This document shows positions 56,925-64,000 of a stretch of 64,000 nt of DNA, piece by piece. The position numbers and the translations under genes were made by a program. The DNA lies in contig NC_080540.1 in assembly GCF_028640845.1 (NCBI RefSeq), positions 169,017,752 to 169,081,751 on the forward strand, read 5' to 3'. Origin of the DNA: Ahaetulla prasina. Taxonomy: Eukaryota > Chordata > Lepidosauria > Squamata > Colubridae. The number at the start of each line of letters is the position of its first letter. Position 1 is the first letter of the stretch. The notes below the pieces were generated by a model. It was not told where the DNA came from and did not search any database. It saw nothing but the letters and a program-made list of their open reading frames with translations.

Positions 56925-57995
56925 CTGTACCTAGGACAAATATCAGGAATGTGACCTACATGCTGTTGTGCTCCCAAATTATTCTTGATCAAAACTAAGT
57001 GAAGGGCCATATGCTAAAACAAACAACAACACTGCCCTCTAGAGGTCTCCCCAGGTTAGCACTAAGCCAGGAATTGGGAAAACTGATCGCAAATGTCAGC
57101 AAATGTTTGCCAAGTGAGGTGTGTGTCCCCCACCCCAGATCAAGAATGTTTTTAAAAATAGGGCATTAAGCAAAAAGTCTACAGGTTATAATAAAATATA
57201 AAATCATATCAAGTAAAAAAAACCAAACAAACCCTAAAGTAAATCAGTAATCTGACCTGCTAAAATGCATTCTAGCAAATAAAACATCTTGAAAATGAAA
57301 TCTCTCTGAAAAGGGAAGGTACCATGGCAGGAAGCAACACTTTCCAACTAAGGCAAGGCAGAAGGAAGTACTTTTCCCAATATTTTTAAAACCAGGACAG
57401 ACTTATTGGGGAAAACACAGCCATTAAGTTAGGATACTTCTCTTCGGGTTTGAAGGACAGTTGGCTCTGCATGAGAATGATGCCCACTGAAAATGTTGGT
57501 AGTCGTATTCCCAGCACACCTAGAAATCCTTATCTTTGAGAGGTTGCAGGAATTGGGTATGTAAAGTCTCCATTCCCACCCAACTCCAAGGGAAGGTTAC
57601 TGCAAAATCCCCATTTCCTCCCGATCAGCTGGGACTCAGGAGGCAGAGAATAGATGGGGGTGGGGCCAGTCAGAATTTTTACTACCGGTTCGCTGAACTA
57701 CTCAAAATTTCTGCTATCGGTTCTCCAGAACTGGTCAGAACCCGCTGAAACCCACCTCTGATCTGGATCCTCATTTTCCCGACCACGGAAGGATGGAAAG
57801 CTGAGTCAACTTTGAGCTGATCAGGATCGAACTGCTGGCAGTCGGCAGAATTAGCCTGCATTATTGCATTCTAACCGCTGCATGACCGCAGCTCTTCAGA
57901 TGGACCAACTATCAGACTCAATAGAAGAGAACTAGGCTTGCAACTGTTTTGAGATCTGTTTTGCCTAGGATCACTTTGTCTTTGTTGTTTTTCAG

Positions 57996-58136
57996 ATCCC
58001 CACGGTGTACCTCATGACTTTCCTGGATGCACTGGAGGCTGGTTATGGGAAATATAAGAACCCTTATCACAATCAGATACATGCTGCTGATGTTACCCAG
58101 ACTGTACATTGCTTCCTGCTTCGCACCGGCATGGTG
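57996..58136 (+). CDS. PDE1B: PDE1B exon, copy 2: HNQIHA metal-binding region
   Basis: Identical over all 141 bp to the exon at 56447-56587, with the same acceptor and donor and the same adjoining intron bases. The intron separating the copies is 1408 bp, ample for splicing, so nothing in the sequence forbids joint inclusion. Which copy is used, or whether the second exists in the animal at all, cannot be told from this window. Confidence 0.9.
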
Positions 58137-58316
58137 GTAAGGCTAACCTGTAGACTGAGTGCTTCAGCAAATGTCCCCATTTGTTCACTCTCCAGCTGGG
58201 AAGTGTTGATATTACATGCTTAGAAAATTAATTCTGCTTTTGGGGTCTGAAGAAACTTTCAAATCTTGGGTTTTAGTGCCTACCTTTCTGCTGGGGTGAC
58301 ATGAATTACTGTACCT

Positions 58317-58473
58317 CAGAAGTGGGATTCACTTACCTTCCCTATTAGTTCGCAAATGTGAGCGCGCATGCGCAGTAGTGGCGCAAATATTCCTGGGTGG
58401 GTGGGCGGAGCCTCCTGCAGTTGCTACTACCGGTTCGCGCGATCCGGACAGAACCGGCTGAATCCCACCACTG
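58317..58473 (+). mobile_element. hAT MITE, 157 bp (duplication copy 2)
   Basis: Same element and CTGTACCT flanks as at 56768, carried by the tandem duplication, with one or two substitutions. Confidence 0.93.
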
Positions 58474-59064
58474 CTGTACCTAGGACAAATATCAGGAATG
58501 TGACCTACATGCTGTTGTGCTCCCAAATTATTCTTGATCAAAACTAAGTGAACGGCCATATGCTAAAACAAACAACAACACTACCCTCTAGAGGTCTCCC
58601 CAGGTTAGCACTAAGCCAGGAATTGGGAAAACTGATCGCAAATGTCAGCAAATGTTTGCAAAGTGAGGTGTGTGTCCCCCACCCCAGATCAAGAATGTTT
58701 TTAAAAATAGGGCATTAAGCAAAAAGTCTACAGGTTATATTAAAATATAAAATCATATCAAGTAAAAAAAACCAAACAAACCCTAAAGTAAACCAGTAAT
58801 CTGACCTGCTAAAATGCATTCTAGCAAATAAAACATCTTGAAAATGAAATCTCTCTGAAAAGGGAAGGTACCATGGCAAGAAGCAACACTTTCCAACTAA
58901 GGCAAGGCAGAAGGAACTACTTTTCCCAATATTTTTAAAACCAGGACAGACTTATTGGGGAAAACACAGCCATTAAGTTATGTCTCTTCGGGTTTGAAGG
59001 ACATAGCCAGCAGTTGGCTCTGCATGAGAATGATGCCCACTGAAAATGTTGGTAGTTGTATTCC

Positions 59065-59735
59065 CAGCACACCTAGAAATCCTTATCTTTGAGAGGTTGC
59101 AGGAATTGGGTATGTCTAGTTTAATTAGAAGAAGGACGAGAGGTGACATGATAGCAGTGTTCCAATATCTCAGGGGCTGCCACAAAGAAGAGGGAGTCAA
59201 ACTATTCTTCAAAATAGTTCGCCGCGAACTTAAAACTTATTTATTTCGTATGGCTGGACTAGCCTGATTTTTATTTTTATTGGATGGGTTTTTAAAATTT
59301 TGTGATTTTACGGGGGAGTACGTTTTTTAACATTTTGGGCATTTAAATTAGTTTTTTAAGGGATGTTTTTAATTATTGTGTGTATTTATATTTTATCTGC
59401 CTGTTCACCGCCCTGAGTCCTTCGGGAGAAGGGTGGTATACAAATTAAAATATTATTATTATTATTATTATTAAAATGCCTAAAAGCGGGACAAGAAGCA
59501 ATGGGTGTAGAAACTAATCAAGGAGAGAAGCAATTTAGAACTAAGGAAGAATTTCCTGACCGTGAGAACAATTAATTAGTGGAATGGCTTGCCTTTGGGA
59601 GTTGTGGGAGCTCCTTTACTGGAGGTTTTTATGAAGCAATTGGACAGCATTTGTCTGAAATGGTATAGGATTCCCTGCCTGAGCAGGGGGTTGGACTAGA
59701 AGACCTCCAAGGTCCCTTCCAACTCTGTTATTCTG
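59065..59735 (+). mobile_element. CR1 LINE 3' end, interrupted by an L3 end
   Basis: The reading LIRRRTRGDMIAVFQYLRGC then HKEEGVKLFF is the CR1 ORF2 C-terminus. It resumes after the insert with ATGCCTAAAAGCGGGAC and ends GGTTGGACTAGAAGACCTCC / CCAACTCTGTTATTCTGTTA. The right breakpoint of the tandem duplication lies in it at about 59115, and its first part is repeated at 57516-57559. Confidence 0.9.
59217..59472 (+). mobile_element. CR1/L3 LINE 3' end, nested in CR1
   Basis: Starts AGTTCGCCGCGAACTTAAAA (ORF2 end RRELKTYLFRMAGLA), ends CGCCCTGAGTCCTTCGGGAG ... GGTATACAAATT with an (ATT)n tail. AAAAT flanks both sides (59212-59216 and 59473-59477), consistent with a target duplication. Removing it restores the CR1 sequence. 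Confidence 0.9.
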
Positions 59736-60174
59736 TTAAATATCAGATTACAGAATTTTTCTTTGGAATGACACAAAACCATGTTTGCGGTAGGAATCCT
59801 AAGATGAGAAATGGAACATGTCCTATGTGGGAGCAAAATTATGTTTATATCTGTGCATCTTATTTTGCACATACTCAGCCACAGATGTGCACCAAAGGAC
59901 AGTAAGATGGGTATCTATCTGTCCCTTGTTGCTGCTTCCCTTCTTGCCATGTGAAATGCAATTGCTAGAGTGTCCGTGTGAAATTTATTCCACAGATAGG
60001 ACAGCAACTGATCTAGAAAGGTTATGGAATCCGGATGTTTTGGTCATAGGGATGACTCTCTAGTGTAGAACCTGTCCTCCATTTATGGTGGCAAAGTTCT
60101 GGAGTTATTCCCAGACATCACCCTTTCACTCCCAAAGATGCTGATCATCTCTCCTGCTTCTTCTTCCTCTGCAG

Positions 60175-60275
60175 CACTGCCTGACAGAGATTGAGGCCCT
60201 GGCCATTATCTTTGCAGCTGCAATCCATGACTATGAGCACACGGGTACCACCAACAGCTTCCACATCCAGACCAA
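60175..60275 (+). CDS. PDE1B: PDE1B exon: HD catalytic signature
   Basis: 101 bp, acceptor TTCCTCTGCAG and donor ACCAA/GTAAGT. It encodes HCLTEIEALAIIFAAAIHDY then EHTGTTNSFHIQT, starting in phase 0 and ending with two bases of a Lys codon completed downstream. HDYEHTGTTNSF matches the cyclic-nucleotide phosphodiesterase signature HDxxHxGxxN; its His and Asp are metal ligands shared with the HNxxHA exon. No frame damage. Confidence 0.97.
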
Positions 60276-60332
60276 GTAAGTAAAGAGGTTGCATGGACGT
60301 TCCATTGTTAAATGTACAATATTGTTTTAGAG

Positions 60333-60837
60333 CAGTGGTTCTCAACCTGTGGGTCGTGACCCCATTGGGGGTCGAATGACGATTTGCCAGGGGTCACCAA
60401 GACCATCGGAAATATGGGAAGTATACTTGCGAGTCGAAGAATCGCGCTCCAATGGTTGACTCCACAAGCCAGCTGCAGGCTCTTCAAATCGCTAGCTGAA
60501 TTCGGCTTCAGGCGCGATGAATTAAAAAAGAGAGAAATCTTTGCTCTGATGTCTCCCTCTCAAGCCAGCTACAATCACTCCCAATCGCTAGCCTAATCTG
60601 GCTTCAGGCGCGATAAATTTAATAGGGGAGGAGTCTCCGCTTTAATGCCTCCATCTTCAAGGCAATCGCAAGCAGTTCAGATCGCTAGCCAATATTGCTT
60701 CAGGCGCAATAAATTCAAAATGAAAATAATTTTACGGTTGGGGTCGCCACATCGTGGGGAATTGTATTAAAGGGGTCGCCACATCGTGGGGAATTGTATT
60801 AAAGGGGTCGCAGCACTATAAAGGTTGAGAACCACTG
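60333..60837 (+). mobile_element. SPIN-like hAT MITE, 505 bp
   Basis: Ends CAGTGGTTCTCAACCTGTGG and AAGGTTGAGAACCACTG. Perfect 8-bp duplication TTTTAGAG (60325-60332 and 60838-60845). About 31 bp longer than the copy at 43470 because GGGGTCGCCACATCGTGGGG and what follows is repeated once near the right end. Confidence 0.93.
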
Positions 60838-60976
60838 TTTTAGAGGAAAGAAGAGTTCTGAAAGACTTTTGGAATGTACGATAACGAATAGTAAGTCAAT
60901 TGTGTTGGTTACTTGAGGCCTCCATGGCCTCTTTTTGCCATGCAATTAAAGATAAACTGGTGTAGGCCATTGTATA

Positions 60977-61364
60977 CAGGTAGTCCTTGACTTACAACGG
61001 CTCATTTAGTGACAGTTCAAAGTTACAATGGGATTGAAAAAGGTATCTTGTTATGACCATTTTTCACACTTATGACCATTGCCGTATCCCTATGGTCATG
61101 TGATCAGAATTTAGATCCTTGGCAACCAGTTCATATTTATGACGGTTGCAGCGTCCCAGGGTCATGTGATCAGCTTCTGCGACCTTCTGACAAGCAAAGT
61201 CAATGGGGAAGCCAGAATCATTTAACAACCGGGTTACTAACATAACAATTTCAGTGATCCCCTCAGCAACTGTGGCAAGAAAATTTTTAAAATCACTTAA
61301 CAAATGTTTCGCTGAACAACAAAAATGCGGGATTCAATTGTGGTCATAAGTCAAGGACTGCCTG
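60977..61364 (+). mobile_element. CAGGTAGTCCTC-family MITE, complete
   Basis: Ends CAGGTAGTCCTTGACTTAC and AAGTCAAGGACTGCCTG. The left flank is TA. Interior motifs are shared with 20755, 22436 and 51044. Confidence 0.87.
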
Positions 61365-61469
61365 TGTTTGGAGTTAACCAAAATGTTGAAAAGTTCCTCA
61401 AAAAAACAAGGTTGTTCATCCCTATCCTTGACATTGTGTTTGCTTTATGGTTTCCTTCCTTTTTTTCAG

Positions 61470-61595
61470 GTCAGATACAGCCATTTTGTACAACGACCGG
61501 TCAGTTCTGGAGAACCACCACATCAGTGCCGTCTTCCGCATGATGCAGGATGAGGAGATGAACGTACTGGTTAACCTGGCCAAGGATGAATTTGT
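61470..61595 (+). CDS. PDE1B: PDE1B exon: catalytic domain after HD motif
   Basis: 126 bp, acceptor CTTTTTTTCAG and donor TTTGT/GTGAGC. It encodes SDTAILYNDRSVLENHHISA, VFRMMQDEEMNVLVNLAKDE, then F and the first two bases of Val. YNDRSVLENHH is a hallmark of PDE1 catalytic domains. One base at the start completes the Lys codon. The next exon (ELRALVIEMV in PDE1B) is not present before position 64000. Confidence 0.96.
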
Positions 61596-61997
61596 GTGAG
61601 CCCTCATCCTCCCTTTCTCTACTGAACCATGTTACCAGGAAAAATGGGGGGCATGCTTTCACTGAGAAATGCTTCAAAGGGGTACCAGGCATTGTGGAGT
61701 GGAGTAGGGCAGAAATCAATCAACTGATGGGTCAACATTGCGGTTAACTGGAACATGATGGCCTCTTCCTGCAAAATGATATGCGTTTATACATAGTTGT
61801 GAGAAAGGGTGACAATTAAGTTGAGCTTCCTCCTCTAGTTAAGCGGGCTTGGGGTTATAACCATGTTAACTGCTCCTATGTGGGACTCTAATTGTCTTTA
61901 ATCAGTTCCAACCGATATCCATTTATTTTTGGATATCTCCTGTTTGGGGTGTCATGTCTTCTCTTACATTTCCAAGGATGACTCTGACTCTGTGGTC

Positions 61998-62184
61998 TCT
62001 TCTCAAACTCCCAAAATCTTTAACCAAAAACTGTCTACCATTGACCTCACCCCATTCCTAAGAGGACTATAAGGAGCGTGCATAAGTGCATAAAAGTGCC
62101 TACCGTTCCTGTCCTATTGTTTTCTTTCATTATATGTGTTTATATATAATGTTGTGACAAAATAAATAAATAAAATAAATAAAA
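61998..62184 (+). mobile_element. LINE (L2-like) 3' end with AAAT-type tail
   Basis: Same blocks as 16901-17143: CTGTCTACCATTGACCTCAC, GCGTGCATAAGTGCATAAAA, then AATAAATAAATAAAATAAAT. Confidence 0.65.
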
Positions 62185-62558
62185 CGATTGAAGGGAAGAG
62201 ATCCCAGCCTCTCAAAACCAGCGACTTGTACATAGCATAGAGGTTGCTTAGATGGCGGCAGAAATAATTTTATTATTATTTTTTTAGGTATTATGTTTCT
62301 AGATATTTTGAAGCTAAAATGACTCAAATAATACCAAACCTTTCTAAGCTGTGCGTTTGTAGTATTTAGATTCTAAACTTTAGAAGTTCTCCGTTGCTGT
62401 TCAGACATTTTATGGTATGACGGTAAGATTTCTGATCACCTATCCTTGGTTTTCGTAACTGGCCTACTAGCAAAAGGTAACAAATTGTCCTTTTGCATGA
62501 TGCAGGGAACTTCCTAATGGAGTTGTGTATGTGTGTGTACGCACATAGCTGCTCAGGG

Positions 62559-62834
62559 CAGTGGTGGGATTCAATTTTTTTTACTACTGGTTCTGTGGGC
62601 GTGGCTTGGTAGGCATGGAAGGGGAAGGATACTGTAAAATCTCCATTCCTATCCCACTCCAGGGGAAGGTTACTGCAAAATCCCCATTTCCTCCCAATCA
62701 GCTGGGACTCAGGAGGCAGAGAATAGATGTGGGAGGAGCCAGTCAGAGGTGGTATTTACTGGTTCTCTGAACTACTCAAAATTTCTGCTATGGGTTGTCC
62801 AGAACTAGTCAGAACCTGCTGAAATCCACCTCTG
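62559..62834 (+). mobile_element. hAT MITE (GGTTCTGTGGGCGTGGC family), 276 bp
   Basis: Ends CAGTGGTGGGATTCAA and GAAATCCACCTCTG. Perfect 8-bp duplication GCTCAGGG (62551-62558 and 62835-62842). Carries two of the 41-bp units. Confidence 0.95.
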
Positions 62835-62842
62835 GCTCAGGG

Positions 62843-64000
62843 AGTCTTGCAATGACTAATAAGCAGTGATGGCAAGGGTTCTGGGTTCTACCAGCGTTCA
62901 TCCCAAAGTTGCTTGCAAGACTTGCTCTGTGGCTCTCCTATTTTTCATACGCCTTTTCATTCATGAGAGGTTGAACGAGAGCTTCGTTACCATGCCAGCA
63001 ACCTCCCACTGGCTTGATTGACAGCTTCATCCTGCACTCTATTGTTCTGCCTGACACCCAGGTTTGAAACTATTTCCAGATTCAAGACAATTTACAATCC
63101 AGATGTTCTCATCTTAGGCCCATGTCTGTTGTTACAATATTCCCTCAGCCTAGCTGAGAGGGCCCATGAGGCTTTGTACATAATTATTATGATAAATTGT
63201 CTTAATTTTCTTGAAGTCGGCTCCCCTTTCCTCTTACCACGTTTGAGGAACCACTTTTTTGTGGCTTGAGCAATAAATCTTTAGATTCGATGAAATATAA
63301 GATTTGTGGGGGAGGAGAAGGGGAGGGAAGGCAGGAAATGGAGCACATATCATCTCTCATGTACATTTAGTACCACTCATTGTGGTGAACTTTGCAATGG
63401 AATTTACACAGATTTTCGAATTAGAATTTTCCGGGATGCATATATTTGTGTGTGTTGTTTGTGTGATTCTAGAGGCATGGTGAAATTAAGCTTTTAAATT
63501 CTACTGAATTATTTTTAAGCTCAGCTGCTCAACCGCAAAGATAATTACTTATTAAATCCATTCTTAGGCAAAAAAAAAATGAAATAAAAGTTGGCAGACT
63601 CCTTCTGATAAACATATTACAACTGCTGGGAAGATAGGATTTCCAAAGACTTCCTGCAGCAAAACAGTCTGTGTGAAGATATATTATCTTTGGGAATACA
63701 TTAAATAGACAGAAAGCGTTTGCGTGTCTCTAATGGAATTTGAATCTTTCCAGCCCCCCCAGGAAAAAAGGTTAAAGACATGACTGTCATTATCAAACAA
63801 TATCAAAAGCTAAACATGGTAACAATGTTAGTTGATGTTCAAACGTTTTTGATATTTGTGTCATCTTGGTGCAGAATTTTTCTTCTGGGATTTTAGAGTT
63901 TCAACTCAAATGTGATCACTCATGGTAACTGAATGGATAGATCCCCCCCTCCATTCCTCCGGGTTTATCTGCAGAATGTATTTGTGTGGGAAGTTGAAAC
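62843..64000. other. PDE1B intron, unannotated
   Basis: No further exon, RNA gene or named repeat recognised up to the window edge. Confidence 0.45.

Larger units (their letters stand above)
56011..57559 (+). repeat. Tandem duplication, copy 1 (contains a PDE1B exon)
   Basis: This 1549-bp unit is repeated directly at 57560-59115. It begins TGTAAAGTCTCC inside a hAT MITE and ends GGAATTGGGTA inside a CR1. By eye I count about 20 substitutions and a few small indels between copies (roughly 1.3%), with none in the 141-bp exon. Confidence 0.95.
57560..59115 (+). repeat. Tandem duplication, copy 2 (contains a PDE1B exon)
   Basis: Direct copy of 56011-57559. The junction reads GAATTGGGTATGTAAAGTCT. 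The outer borders are GGATAC/TGT on the left and TATGT/CTAGTTT on the right, so the join shares only TGT. The right outer border continues uninterrupted into CR1 sequence. Near the right end, copy 2 has a 9-bp insertion and a 5-bp loss relative to copy 1 (59000-59010 region). Confidence 0.95.

Noticed and set aside
57918..58109. Minus-strand frames duplicated at 56369 and 57918
   Set aside because: They are antisense shadows of the duplicated PDE1B exon and its flanks, identical only because the DNA is duplicated.
48651..61595. PDE1A or PDE1C instead of PDE1B
   Set aside because: Segments such as DHALRTIVFELLTRHNL and HCFLLRTGMV fit PDE1B; the paralogues differ strongly at these places.

Overview
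This is vertebrate nuclear DNA, almost certainly from a squamate reptile and probably a snake. The evidence is the repeat mixture: Bov-B (RTE), CR1 and CR1/L3 LINEs with pentanucleotide or tetranucleotide microsatellite tails, a Sauria-type SINE ending in GGGGAACCTTTACCTTTA, SPIN-like and other hAT MITEs, and a chromodomain Ty3/gypsy element. Species assignment is inference. There are no operons or bacterial features. All calls were made by eye, without database searches.

The only host gene I can support is PDE1B (Ca2+/calmodulin-dependent cyclic nucleotide phosphodiesterase 1B) on the + strand. Seven distinct coding exons lie between 48651 and 61595, and one of them is present twice. All have AG/GT borders and compatible phases. 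They run from the N-terminal regulatory region through the HNxxHA metal-binding exon and the HDxxHxG exon. The first exon(s) and promoter are not recognisable in the window, and the 3' exons lie beyond position 64000. The left 48 kb is therefore either intergenic or a long 5' intron.

Layout: 0.3-1.5 kb, possible Helitron end and a 48-bp minisatellite; 3.3-4.3 kb, CR1 tail and two MITEs; 4.5-8.6 kb, a rearranged CR1/L3 LINE (minus) ending in a long ATTT/ATCT microsatellite; 9.3-11.7 kb, solo LTR, MITE and Bov-B (minus); 13-32 kb, old LINE ends, SINEs and many MITEs; 32.9-38.4 kb, one complete Ty3/gypsy chromovirus with both LTRs, a 5-bp target duplication and a predicted self-priming site; 38.7-48.5 kb, MITEs including an expanded minisatellite MITE and a SPIN-like copy, plus L1/L2 ends; 48.6-64 kb, PDE1B exons among nested repeats.

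The most notable item is a tandem duplication of about 1.55 kb (56011-57559 and 57560-59115). It carries an intact, identical, 141-bp symmetric PDE1B exon encoding the catalytic HNQIHA motif. It is either a real young exon duplication or an unresolved haplotype duplication in the assembly. Next are the self-priming chromovirus, whose two LTRs differ mostly by homopolymer indels, and a set of 21 distinct hAT-like MITE insertions with identifiable 8-bp duplications, 13 of which have TA at the centre as expected of Buster-group hATs.
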